From contig NZ_JRUD01000003.1 of the NCBI RefSeq assembly GCF_000802425.1, positions 62,001 to 126,000 on the forward strand: 64,000 nucleotides of DNA, read 5' to 3'. This DNA is from Pseudomonas flexibilis (GTDB lineage: Bacteria > Pseudomonadota > Gammaproteobacteria > Pseudomonadales > Pseudomonadaceae). The notes below the pieces were generated by a model. It worked only from the letters and a program-made list of their open reading frames with translations, made no database searches and was not told the DNA's origin. The translations under genes were made by a program, and so were the position numbers. Numbering within the stretch: position 1 is the first letter of the stretch; every line of letters begins with the position of its first letter. Shown piece after piece: positions 45,320 to 57,278 of the stretch.

Positions 45320-45343
45320 CCGCGCGCAGAGCCGCTGCGCTGG

Positions 45344-45372
45344 TTGCTTCGTCGCGACCGGAGTGCTAGCTT
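45344..45372 (+). promoter_or_regulatory. Promoter of tRNA-Thr
   Basis: TTGCTT (45344-45349) and TAGCTT (45367-45372) are 17 bp apart, with a GC-rich discriminator and the tRNA starting 11 bp further on. Typical stable-RNA promoter spacing. Confidence 0.65.
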
Positions 45373-45382
45373 ACGCGCCGCC

Positions 45383-45458
45383 GCCGGAATAGCTCAGTAG
45401 GTAGAGCAGCGCACTCGTAACGCGAAGGTCGCAGGTTCGATTCCTGTTTCCGGCACCA
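45383..45458 (+). tRNA. tRNA-Thr, anticodon CGT
   Basis: 76 nt with encoded CCA. Acceptor GCCGGAA pairs with TTCCGGC; D stem GCTC/GAGC; the T arm GCAGG-TTCGATT-CCTGT closes. The anticodon CGT (45416-45418) reads ACG. The anticodon stem has an A31-C39 mismatch in addition to the G27-A43 seen in this tRNA family, so only three Watson-Crick pairs remain. A degraded integrase lies 164 bp downstream, as expected for tRNA-Thr used as an island attachment site. Confidence 0.9.
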
Positions 45459-45568
45459 GAATACCTTCCACGGACTTCCACCGAAATCCATGGAACCGCT
45501 CTAGACCGGGACTTCAATGAATAAACCGATTCATTGGGTTCCGGTTTAATCCAGGCAAAGCCGCCGTT

Positions 45569-45623
45569 TTTAGGGGTACGTTTAGGGGTACAGGCACGGT
45601 TCGACAATGAGGTCGTACCCCTA
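45569..45623 (+). promoter_or_regulatory. Integrase-type arm sites: GGGGTAC direct repeats plus inverted copy
   Basis: TTTAGGGGTACG (45569-45580) and TTTAGGGGTACA (45581-45592) are tandem 12-bp repeats, and GTACCCCTA (45615-45623) is the inverted core just before the integrase ATG. This is the layout upstream of P4-type integrases. It supports the reading of a former attL next to the tRNA. Confidence 0.6.
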
Positions 45624-45925
45624 TGGCCCGCAAAACGCTCCCTCTCTCCGATCTCCAATGCCGTAGCGCCAAGCCCCGCGAGCGTGATTACAAGCTCTTC
45701 GACGGCGACGGCCTGTTCCTGCTGGTCAAAGCCAACGGCACGAAAAGCTGGCGATTCCGCTACACCAAGCCGACCGGTCGTCCACCTGTTCCCATGACCG
45801 GCCATGCCATATCGGCGATCAACCTGTGCAAGTCCGCCGAAGATAGCGAAGCAACAAGGCTTATTGGCCCTTCCGCACCGGCAAACCCTGCACGGCATGA
45901 AGTGTCACCGTGGCCTGCGCACTGA
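45623..45925 (+). pseudogene. Truncated P4-type tyrosine integrase (N-terminal fragment)
   Basis: About 53 residues are recognisable: ARKTLPLSDLQCRSAKPRE, LFDGDGLFLLVKANGTKSWR and YTKPTGRP form the N-terminal DUF4102/arm-binding domain of island integrases. After about 45781 the similarity stops and the frame continues with unrelated residues to a stop at 45925. The catalytic tyrosine recombinase domain (about 300 residues) is missing, so this is a dead remnant. It starts 164 bp from tRNA-Thr. The following 45782-45956 holds degenerate DNA without a recognisable gene. Confidence 0.85.
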
Positions 45926-45956
45926 GTGCCGGCCACGGCGCTTGTGTGGCCCCTTC

Positions 45957-48431
<2,475 letters not shown>

Positions 48432-48508
48432 CCGCAGGGGCGGTCGGCGCTTTCCGGCCGGCCGCCGATGCGGCTTGCATGATGTTTCGTCTGGCGGCCG
48501 AGGGGCCG

Positions 48509-49702
48509 TCACTCACGAGGCGGCTGCATCAGCGGATGCCGCTGGAAGAGCAGCGCGACGGTCACCGCGATCAGCGTGGCAAAGGTGCAGAAGGTGCACA
48601 GCGCGGCGCTCATGCCCCAATGGTCGGCAATCCAGCCGATGCCCATCATCGGCACCATGCTGCCGATGTAACCGATCACCAGGTAGCTGGAAAACAGGCC
48701 GGCGCGGGTATCCGGTGTGGCGATGCGGCCCACCATGTTCATGCCGGCCAGCTGGCTCAGGCCGTGGCCGATGGCGGTGAGCGCCACACCCAAGGCAAAC
48801 AGACTGGCCGATCCCGCCCACAGGTTCGCCATCAGCAGAAGATTGCTCACGCCCAGTGCGACCAAACCCAGGCTGCCGCCCCAGTGGGTGGACAGGCGCC
48901 CGCTGAGAATCTGGGTAAACGCCGAGCCGAACAGGATCGCGGCGATGGCGGTGCCGCTGACCACCGGGCCGTGCCAGGGCACCAGCTGGTCAAGGAATAG
49001 CGGCGACAGGGACGCGTACAGGCCGAAGCTGGCGAAGGCCAGGAAGGCCAGGCAACTGGTGAGGATGAAGGCGAAGGAAGCGCTGGGGGCGGGCCAGGTC
49101 AGCCGCGGCAGGGCGTCTCGCCACTGGAAGGGCTGGCCGGCGTCATCAGGCAGTTCCAGGCGGAGGAAGATGGCCAGGGCCAGGCTGCCCAGCACCAGGG
49201 TGGGCAGGTAGGTGGTGATCAGCGGATGCGGCACCCACTGCCCGAACAGGCCGCCCACCAGCGGCCCCAGGCCGAAGCCGAACACCATCACGATGCTGGT
49301 GATCATCGCCAGGCGCGGCTTGCGGTGCGCCGGCACTAGCCGGGCCAGGCCCAGCGTGGCGCTGGTGGTCAGCAGGCTGGACGCGATGCCGACCACGAAA
49401 CGCCCGGCGCACAGGCTGACCAGGTCCCAGGCGGCGAGGGTGATGAGGGTGCCCAGCAGGGCGAGGATCAGCCCCAGCCGCAGCATGGGGCGAAAGCCCA
49501 GGCGATCGGGCAGGCGCCCCAGAAACAGCAGGCCACAGAGCGCGCCGGCCATGTAGATCACATAGATCAGCGAGATATCGCTGGCCTTGAGCTGCCAGGC
49601 GTCCTGGTAAAGGGCGTAGAGCGGGCTGATGAGCGCGGTGCCCATCACACCCACGACCATGGCGAAGCTGACCCAGAAGAAGGGTGAAGCCTTTACTCTC
49701 AT
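48509..49702 (-). CDS. MFS transporter (drug/solute efflux type)
   Basis: 397 aa, 12 predicted helices. SFAMVVGVMGTALISPLYAL is helix 1 and LFLGRLPDRLGFRPMLRLG the loop 2-3 MFS signature (G-x3-D-R-x-G-R-x-like). Helix 5 reads SIVMVFGFGLGPLVGG. It resembles DHA1-type drug:H+ antiporters; substrate unknown. ATG 49702 opens the first helix. It lies 95 bp from pagL (49703-49797 shows no gene) and converges with the katG remnant. Confidence 0.88.
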   Translation of the reverse strand: MRVKASPFFWVSFAMVVGVMGTALISPLYALYQDAWQLKASDISLIYVIYMAGALCGLLFLGRLPDRLGFRPMLRLGLILALLGTLITLAAWDLVSLCAGRFVVGIASSLLTTSATLGLARLVPAHRKPRLAMITSIVMVFGFGLGPLVGGLFGQWVPHPLITTYLPTLVLGSLALAIFLRLELPDDAGQPFQWRDALPRLTWPAPSASFAFILTSCLAFLAFASFGLYASLSPLFLDQLVPWHGPVVSGTAIAAILFGSAFTQILSGRLSTHWGGSLGLVALGVSNLLLMANLWAGSASLFALGVALTAIGHGLSQLAGMNMVGRIATPDTRAGLFSSYLVIGYIGSMVPMMGIGWIADHWGMSAALCTFCTFATLIAVTVALLFQRHPLMQPPRE

Positions 49703-49797
49703 TGGCGATCCGTGGCGGCTGATCTGTTTGCGTGCGAATTATTGTGCGCCTAATCACTGCACCGAAATAGCCAGCTTCGCGTCGCGGCCGTACGCCG

Positions 49798-50310
49798 TTA
49801 CAGCGGCTGGCTGATGAACAACGCGTAGCTCTCGATGCCCTCGTTGGGCATCTTCAAGCCGGCGTTGGAGTAGTGGATGGCCCGCACGCCCAGACGGGTA
49901 CCGCTGGCCAGCTGCACGCCGGCGCCCAGGCGGTCTTCGAAATGGAAGCCCGAGCTCATGTTGCGGTGACCGACCCGGGTGCTGGAAAACAGCGAGACAC
50001 CCACACCCGCTTCGATGAACGGGCGGGCGCCTTCGCCGGTGAACTGGTAGACGAACACCGGGCTGAAGGACAGGGTATGCGCTGCGCGGTGCTCGCCGGC
50101 TGACCAGTGGGTGTAGCCGGCATCCCAATAGCCGGTCAGGGACCCCGTTTCGCTGGCCAGCCATTGCCGATTCCAGTCCCGGGACATGCCCAGGCGATAG
50201 GTCAGCTCGCCCTGCGCGGTGGTGCCCAGGGCAGCGGACAGGTCCAGCGCGAACGCCGACGGCGCGAGCAACGTGGTGGCCAGGGAGGCGGACAAAAGCA
50301 GGCGGGTCAT
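49798..50310 (-). CDS. pagL: Lipid A 3-O-deacylase PagL
   Basis: 170 aa. Signal peptide MTRLLLSASLATTLLAPSAF is cleaved before LDLSAALG; the mature protein is an eight-strand beta barrel. The catalytic motif is complete: AIHYSNAG gives His and Ser two residues later, and the Glu lies 14 residues after the His in NEGIESY. It removes the 3-O acyl chain of lipid A in the outer membrane. The C-terminus ends ISQPL. It diverges from the IclR regulator across a 187-bp gap. Confidence 0.9.
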   Translation of the reverse strand: MTRLLLSASLATTLLAPSAFALDLSAALGTTAQGELTYRLGMSRDWNRQWLASETGSLTGYWDAGYTHWSAGEHRAAHTLSFSPVFVYQFTGEGARPFIEAGVGVSLFSSTRVGHRNMSSGFHFEDRLGAGVQLASGTRLGVRAIHYSNAGLKMPNEGIESYALFISQPL

Positions 50311-50348
50311 TTCGGCTCCTTCACATCGCAGCGCCGAGGCGCAAGCAT

Positions 50349-50380
50349 GTATCACTATGCAGGTCGCTGTATCATGATGC
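50349..50380. promoter_or_regulatory. Direct-repeat candidate operator between pagL and the IclR regulator
   Basis: GTATCACTATGC (50349-50360) and GTATCATGATGC (50369-50380) are 10 of 12 identical and start 20 bp apart. The repeat is AT-rich against the local background and lies in the divergent promoter region. A binding site for the adjacent regulator is the simplest reading, inferred. The rest of 50311-50497 shows nothing else. Confidence 0.45.
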
Positions 50381-50497
50381 GGAATTTAATGACCCGGATG
50401 GCCGAGCGTCAACCGCCTGCTCTGCGCCGAGGGTTTGCCGGAACGCCTGAAGGGTTATTACAGTAGGCGCCCTATCAGTACCCGTATGTGAACCAGC

Positions 50498-51241
50498 ATG
50501 AATGTTTCCGATGAGGCCTCGGACTGCGGCCGGCAGTCTGGGATCCAGGTCATCGCACGCTCCGCAGCCATCATGCGCGCCCTCGGCGAAAACCCGCAGG
50601 GGCTCAGCCTGGCCGCCATCGCCCAGCGCGTGGGGCTGCCGCGCTCCACGGTGCAGCGCATCATCAACGCGCTGCAGGAGGAACTGCTGGTCGAGCCCAT
50701 GGGACCCGCCGGCGGCTTTCGCCTGGGCCCGGCGCTGGGGCACCTGATCAACAAGACCCAGTGCGACATCATCAGCCACACCCGGCCCCTGCTGGTGGAG
50801 CTCTCCGACCAGTTGGGCGAAACGGTCTGCCTGTGCCGGCGTTCCTACGATCAGGTGCAGATCATCGAGCGCATCGTGGCCGAGCGGGAGTTGCGGGTGG
50901 TGGTACCCATCGGCGCCCATGGCCCGGCGGTGCAGACCGCCTCCGGCCAGGTGTTGCTCGCCCTGGAAGCGCCTGAATGCGTGGAAGCGCTGGTCGGCGA
51001 CATGAACGTGGAGTGGCGAGCGCGGCTGGGCACCATACGCGCCCAAGGCTGGGCCAGCGGGTTCGATGAGGTGGTGCCCGGCATCAGTTCCTGCGCCATG
51101 GCGGTGGATACCTACCTGGGCATGTTTGCCATTGCGGTGGTTGCGCCGACGGTGCGGGCCCGTGATCACCAGGACGCCTTCCGCGCTGCGCTGCAGGCCT
51201 GCAAGCGCGGCATCGAGCGCGCCATAGGCCGCCAGGGCTGA
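50498..51241 (+). CDS. IclR-family transcriptional regulator
   Basis: 247 aa. The N-terminal winged helix has GLSLAAIAQRVGLPRSTVQR, and the effector domain includes LGETVCLCRRSYDQVQIIER and VVPIGAHGPAVQTASGQVLLA. These are standard for the family, which binds small carboxylic acids and represses or activates catabolic genes. It is divergent from pagL; a repeat that could be its operator sits between them. Target unknown. A weak hairpin (51252-51272) follows the stop. Confidence 0.9.
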   Translation: MNVSDEASDCGRQSGIQVIARSAAIMRALGENPQGLSLAAIAQRVGLPRSTVQRIINALQEELLVEPMGPAGGFRLGPALGHLINKTQCDIISHTRPLLVELSDQLGETVCLCRRSYDQVQIIERIVAERELRVVVPIGAHGPAVQTASGQVLLALEAPECVEALVGDMNVEWRARLGTIRAQGWASGFDEVVPGISSCAMAVDTYLGMFAIAVVAPTVRARDHQDAFRAALQACKRGIERAIGRQG

Positions 51242-51278
51242 GCAGCGAATCACCCCGGCGCAAGGCCGGGGTTGTCCA

Positions 51279-51518
51279 TTACGACTTGCGCACCGTCCAT
51301 TCCACCAGCTTGCCGACGATGGGACGTACCAGCAGTACGCTGCAGAACGCCACTGGCATGGTCATCGCGTACACCTTCAGCACCGTTTCCAGGTAACCCG
51401 CGCCGAGGCCGCGGTTCAGCGCGGTGATCACGCAGGTCATCACCGCAGCCATCAGGCCAGACATGTAAAAGGCGAACACATAGGGGGCAAGGCGCAGGGG
51501 AAGCTTGGGAAGTTTCAT
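51279..51518 (-). CDS. DUF2798 membrane protein
   Basis: 79 aa, almost entirely two hydrophobic helices (LAPYVFAFYMSGLMAAVMTC and VLKVYAMTMPVAFCSVLLV) with short charged ends. FYMSGLMAAVMTCVITALNRG is the DUF2798 signature. Small inner-membrane protein of unknown function, common in pseudomonads. Monocistronic, convergent with the IclR gene. Confidence 0.88.
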   Translation of the reverse strand: MKLPKLPLRLAPYVFAFYMSGLMAAVMTCVITALNRGLGAGYLETVLKVYAMTMPVAFCSVLLVRPIVGKLVEWTVRKS

Positions 51519-51643
51519 GGCGGACAGCTACGTGAAAAAAGGCGCGACAGGGTAGCAGAAGCTCGCCCCGAGCCGAGCAGTCAGGGGACGTCGAAGGACG
51601 GGAGAGGCGGCAGGCGCCGATCGAAGCGCCTGCCTGGAAGGGA

Positions 51644-52075
51644 TTACTCGATGGTCAGCTGCTGGGACGAGCCGTTCTGCTTTTTCGGCAGGCTCAGCTT
51701 CAGCACGCCATTCTCGTAGCGCGCCTTGCACTGGCTCGTGTCAATCTCCGCCGGCAGCTGGAAGCTGCGCGACACCGAGCCGAAATAGCGTTCCGAGCGC
51801 AGTACCTTCTCGCCTTCCTTCTGCTCGTCGAGCTGCTGGACCTCGGCGCGCAGGCTGACCTGGTTGCCTTCCACGGACACCTGGATGTTGTCCTTGCTGA
51901 CGCCGGGAATCTCCGCCTCGACGTTGTAGCCTTCGGCGGTCTCCTTCACGTCGACCTTGATTTGCGAGGGGGAGGGGAGCGCGTCCCCGTGCAGCGGCTG
52001 GACGAAGTAGCCGGGGGATGCGAACTCCTTGAAGAACTCATCGAACAGGTTTCCGCGTGTCATCAGTGATTTCAT
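51644..52075 (-). CDS. Small heat-shock protein (Hsp20 / alpha-crystallin)
   Basis: 143 aa. The crystallin domain runs KVDVKETAEGYNVEAEIPG to the C-terminal strand with ARYENGVLKLSLPK (G-x-L motif). It holds unfolded proteins in a refoldable state. ATG 52075 carries GAGG upstream; the frame extends further only through the promoter region. A heat-shock promoter lies 61-90 bp before it. Confidence 0.92.
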   Translation of the reverse strand: MKSLMTRGNLFDEFFKEFASPGYFVQPLHGDALPSPSQIKVDVKETAEGYNVEAEIPGVSKDNIQVSVEGNQVSLRAEVQQLDEQKEGEKVLRSERYFGSVSRSFQLPAEIDTSQCKARYENGVLKLSLPKKQNGSSQQLTIE

Positions 52076-52135
52076 GCTGGAGCCTCCTCTGTCGGTGGGA
52101 TGCGGCCCGCTCGCTGAACAGTCCGGGCCTGCATT

Positions 52136-52165
52136 CCATATGAGCCTGGTTTGGCGCAATTCAAG
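52136..52165 (-). promoter_or_regulatory. Sigma-32 (heat-shock) promoter of hsp20
   Basis: On the minus strand, CTTGAAT (52165-52159) is the -35 and CTCATATGG (52144-52136) resembles the CCCCATNT -10, at 14-15-bp spacing. Close to the RpoH consensus and directly before a heat-shock gene. Confidence 0.7.
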
Positions 52166-52210
52166 GGCCGATCCGACGGGCGACCCGACCCCACCAGAAT
52201 GGAGTGAACC

Positions 52211-53538
<1,328 letters not shown>

Positions 53539-53542
<4 letters not shown>

Positions 53543-55170
53543 GGACTGGTCTGGCTCTTGTTGTTAAGGCTGGGCGTTGGCGTCCAGCTCATCTTGCGGG
53601 GATGGGCAAAGGTGATTCGGAAACAGCTACCCCCCTCGGGGCGCGGGTAGTAGGCGAGGTGGGCCTGGTTGCTCTCGCAGAGTTCGCGGGAGATGTACAG
53701 GCCCAGCCCGGTGCCCTTGCTGTCGGTGGTGAAGAAGGGTTCGAAGATGTGCAGTTGCTGGTCGCTGCCCACGCCGGGACCGTCGTCGAGCACGTCCAGC
53801 ACCGGCAGGTCGCTGTCCGGGTCGCGGTACAGGCGCATCCACACCTGGCCCTGCGGGTTGTGCCGGGCACTGTAGCGCAGGCCATTCTGCACCAGGTTAC
53901 TGAGGATCTGTGTCAGTTGATGGGGATCGAAGCGGGTCTGGATGCTGCCGCTGGCGGTTTGCAGGTGCAACTGCTGTTCGGATGTAGCGCTTTGGCGGAA
54001 TTCGCTGGCGAAACGGTGCAGCCAGTACTTGAGGTCCAGCAGCTGCGGCGCGGCCTGGCGGCGCCGCGACAGCTGCAGCACGTTCTCGATCACGTGGTTC
54101 ATGCGCCGCGACTGGTCCTGGACGATCTGCGCCAGGCGTCGGTCGGGCGGCGGCAGCTCCTCGGATTCGAGCAGCAGTTGCGCGGCGTGGCTGATAGCAC
54201 CCAGCGGATTGCGGATCTCGTGGGCGATGCCGGCGGTCAGGCGGCCGAGGGAGACCAGTTTCATTTCCTGGGCGTGCTGGGTGATCTCGGAAATGTCCTC
54301 TATGAACACCAGGGTGTTCAGCGCCTGGCCGTGTTGCAGGCTGGCGAAGCTCGGCTGCAGGGTGCGTGCGTCCTCGCCGAGGCACAGGCTCTGCGGGCGG
54401 CGGGTGGGGTTGTAGCTCCACTGGCGAAGGCGTTCCAGCAGCTCGGGGCAGATATCCGCCAGGGGCTGGCCGGCGGCTGACTGGCCGAGCATCTGCGTGG
54501 CGGCGGGGTTGGCCAGCAGCACCTGATGCTGTGGGTCGAGCACCAGGATGCCGGTGCGCATGCGTTGCAGGATAAGACTGTTGAGCGCTTCCAGGTTGGC
54601 CACGTCGTCGGCGCGCTGGCGGGCCAGCCGTTCGCTGATCTGCAGGCGGCGGACCAGGCTTTGCACGGTGAGCGCAACGGCGAAACACAGGGCGCCCAGC
54701 GCGCCGGCCTGGATGAACTGGCTGCTGGCCGCCGGCTGGCTGAGGCTCAGCTGGAAGGTCAGGAGCACGGTGGACAGCGCGGCCACGGCGGCGATCAGCA
54801 GCCCGCTGCGGCCATTGAGCAGCAGGTTGGCGATGGCCACGGCGATGATCATCAGGCTGGCCAGGCCGCTGGGCATGCCACCGGCGGCGTAGAACAGCGC
54901 CCCCAGCAGCAGGATGTCGAGCAGCGCCAGGGCAAAGAACTGCTTGCCCCGGGCACGTTGGATCAGCAACGTGGCGACGATGTTGATGATCAGGTAGGTC
55001 CAGCTGCCGAAGCGGAACAGCCGCACGTGGGCCAGGTCCAGCAGACGGTCGTCCAGGTTGCTGGAGATCAGCAGCACCAGCAGCAACCCGACGCTCAGGC
55101 GATAGAAGTGGTACAGGCGTAGCGCCCGTTGGCCGGGGTCAAGGCCAAGCGTGACGCCAAGCGCAATCAC
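53539..55170 (-). CDS. pilS: Type IV pilus sensor histidine kinase PilS
   Basis: 543 aa, GTG start at 55170 overlapping the PP0621-like stop (GTGA). Six hydrophobic helices occupy residues about 20-180, a PAS region (LNSLILQRMRTGILVLDPQ) follows, then HisKA GIAHEIRNPLGAISHAAQ, HATPase with DDGPGV and GTGLGLYIS. The arrangement of a six-helix sensor and PAS is that of PilS, which senses pilin in the membrane. Forms an operon with pilR. Confidence 0.93.
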
Positions 55171-55406
55171 GGCTGACGGCGATCCTGTTCCAGGTGGGCC
55201 TGGCTGCAGAACCAGCGGTCACCGTCCTGCAGCGCCTGGGACTGCGGCACATGCGTCTGGCAATGGGCGCAGCGCACCATGGGGCGGGGATCGGGAGAAG
55301 GCGGCGTCTGCTTCTGTGCACGCAGGGCGGGGCGGATGTAGCGACGCCACAGCCAGAAGGCCGCGATGAGCAGGGCAACGAACAACAACAGGCGAACCAG
55401 ACCCAT
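55167..55406 (-). CDS. PP0621-type membrane zinc-ribbon protein
   Basis: 79 aa. One N-terminal helix (VRLLLFVALLIAAFWLWRR), then a Cys-rich end: VRCAHCQTH plus WFCSQAHLEQ gives C-x2-C ... C-x3-H, probably a small zinc-binding site. ATG 55406 is first in frame; its stop overlaps pilS. Conserved next to pilS in pseudomonads (I recall this from P. putida annotation), so it may work with the pilus sensor. Function unknown. Confidence 0.85.
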   Translation of the reverse strand: MGLVRLLLFVALLIAAFWLWRRYIRPALRAQKQTPPSPDPRPMVRCAHCQTHVPQSQALQDGDRWFCSQAHLEQDRRQP

Positions 55407-55566
55407 GAACTTTCTCGATGAACGCGGAAGGCGTGAAGTGTATCCAAGCTGAAGGTGCAGGCACAGCGGCCAATGGCCACGTTGTGCGTTGTTTCCAGGG
55501 TCGGCGTTGCGGGACAATGCCGGCCACGGCGCCGGCCGGTGCCGGGATCTTTGGATGGAGACGGCC

Positions 55567-57204
55567 ATGAGCCAAACCCTGCGGGTCGTGATGGCCCAGC
55601 TGAACCTGCGCGTGGGTGATATCCACGGCAATGTCGAACGCATCATCGAGGCGGCAATCAGCGCCCGCGACCAGCGTCAGGCGGACGTCATCCTGTTTCC
55701 CGAGCTGACGCTGTGCGGTTATCCGCCGGAGGACCTGCTGCTGCGCTCGAGCATGCAGCTGCGCATCGAGGCGGGCCTGCGCCGCCTGCGCGACGAGGTG
55801 CGCGGCATCTACCTGGTGGTCGGTTATCCCTGGCTGGAAGACGACAAGCGCTACAACGCGGCGGCGGTGATCGCCGACGGCGAGCTGCTGGCCACCTACT
55901 ACAAGCAGCAGTTGCCCAATTACCGGGTGTTCGACGAGAAGCGCTACTTCGAACCGGGCCAAGAGGCCTGCGTGGTGGACATCAAGGGCGTGCCGGTGGC
56001 CGTCAGCATCTGCGAGGACATCTGGTTCCCGGAGCCAATGGCCCAGGCGCGCGAGGCCGGCGCGCAGCTGATGCTCAGCCTGAATGCCTCGCCGTTCCAC
56101 CTCGACAAGCAGCGCGAGCGCGAGGAGATCCTCGCCCAGCGCGCCCGCGAGGGTGGCATGCCGGTGGTCTATGTGAACCAGGTGGGTGGCCAGGACGAGC
56201 TGGTGTTCGATGGCGGCAGCTGCGTGGTGGATGCCGATGGTCGCGTCTGCCAGCGCGCGCAGATGTACGAGGAATGCCTGTTCCCGGCGGACCTGCGCTG
56301 GGACGGCACCGGCGTGGCGGTGCACCAGAGCCATCCGGCGCCGCTGCCGGAGCTGGAGGCCAGCGTCTACCAGGCACTGGTGGTCGGCGTGCGCGACTAC
56401 GTGGCCAAGAACGGTTTCAAGGGCGTGGTGCTGGGGCTGTCGGGCGGCATCGACTCGGCGCTGACCCTGGCGGTGGCGGTGGACGCGCTGGGCGCCGAGC
56501 GGGTCGAGGCGGTGATGATGCCCTACCACTACACCGCGCAGATGAGCCTGGAGGACGCCGAACAGCAGGCGCGCACCCTGGGCGTCACCTATCGCGTGCT
56601 GCCCATCGCGCCGATGGTCGAGGCCTTCATGGCTGGCCTGGCACCCGTGTTTGCCGGGCTGGGTCGCGACACCACCGAGGAGAACCTGCAGGCGCGTTGT
56701 CGCGGCACGCTGCTGATGGCGATCTCCAACAAGAAGGGCAGCCTGGTGTTGACCACCGGCAACAAGAGCGAGGTGGCGGTCGGTTACTGCACGCTGTACG
56801 GCGACATGGCCGGCGGTTTCGATGTGCTCAAGGACGTGCCCAAGACCCTGGTGTTCCGCCTGTGCGAGTACCGCAACAGTCTGGGGCAGGGCGAGATCAT
56901 CCCGCAGCGGGTCATCGACCGGCCGCCGTCAGCGGAGCTCGCGCCCGGGCAGAAGGACGAGGATTCGCTGCCGCCCTATCCGGTGCTCGACGAGATCCTC
57001 AAGCTGTACATCGAGTACGACCTGTCGGCCAACGCCATCATCGCCGAGGGCTTCGACGCCGACACGGTGCGGCGCGTGCTGCGCCTGGTCGACCTCAACG
57101 AGTACAAGCGCCGTCAGGCCGCCGTCGGCCCGCGCATCACCCAGCGCGGCTTCGGCCGTGACCGGCGTTACCCGATCACGTCGGGGTGGCGGCTGGGGGA
57201 TTAG
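55567..57204 (+). CDS. nadE: Glutamine-dependent NAD+ synthetase NadE
   Basis: 545 aa. The N-terminal nitrilase-type glutaminase has the triad Glu in FPELTLCGYPP, Lys in YYKQQLPNY and Cys in VSICEDIWFP. The C-terminal synthetase has the ATP loop LGLSGGIDSAL. Amidates nicotinate adenine dinucleotide, the last step of NAD synthesis. GGAG precedes ATG 55567. Diverges from the PP0621-pilS-pilR operon across 160 bp with no other feature. Confidence 0.96.
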   Translation: MSQTLRVVMAQLNLRVGDIHGNVERIIEAAISARDQRQADVILFPELTLCGYPPEDLLLRSSMQLRIEAGLRRLRDEVRGIYLVVGYPWLEDDKRYNAAAVIADGELLATYYKQQLPNYRVFDEKRYFEPGQEACVVDIKGVPVAVSICEDIWFPEPMAQAREAGAQLMLSLNASPFHLDKQREREEILAQRAREGGMPVVYVNQVGGQDELVFDGGSCVVDADGRVCQRAQMYEECLFPADLRWDGTGVAVHQSHPAPLPELEASVYQALVVGVRDYVAKNGFKGVVLGLSGGIDSALTLAVAVDALGAERVEAVMMPYHYTAQMSLEDAEQQARTLGVTYRVLPIAPMVEAFMAGLAPVFAGLGRDTTEENLQARCRGTLLMAISNKKGSLVLTTGNKSEVAVGYCTLYGDMAGGFDVLKDVPKTLVFRLCEYRNSLGQGEIIPQRVIDRPPSAELAPGQKDEDSLPPYPVLDEILKLYIEYDLSANAIIAEGFDADTVRRVLRLVDLNEYKRRQAAVGPRITQRGFGRDRRYPITSGWRLGD

Positions 57205-57213
57205 TCGCCCAGA

Positions 57214-57270
57214 AGCTCGCGAATGAATTCGCTCCCACAAGGTGCCGGTTCTGTTCCTGTGGGAGCGAGG
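57214..57270. repeat. REP element with a partial inverted partner
   Basis: AGCTCGCGAATGAATTCGCT (57214-57233, continuing CCCACA) and CCTGTGGGAGCGAG (57256-57269) face each other between nadE and the LOG gene. Same class as 1616, 30441 and 33473. Confidence 0.75.
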
Positions 57271-57278
57271 GCCTGCCG

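Noticed and set aside
45782-45956. Possible transposase fragment in the island remnant
   Set aside because: Short translated pieces here do not match any transposase motif I can name; left as degenerate DNA.
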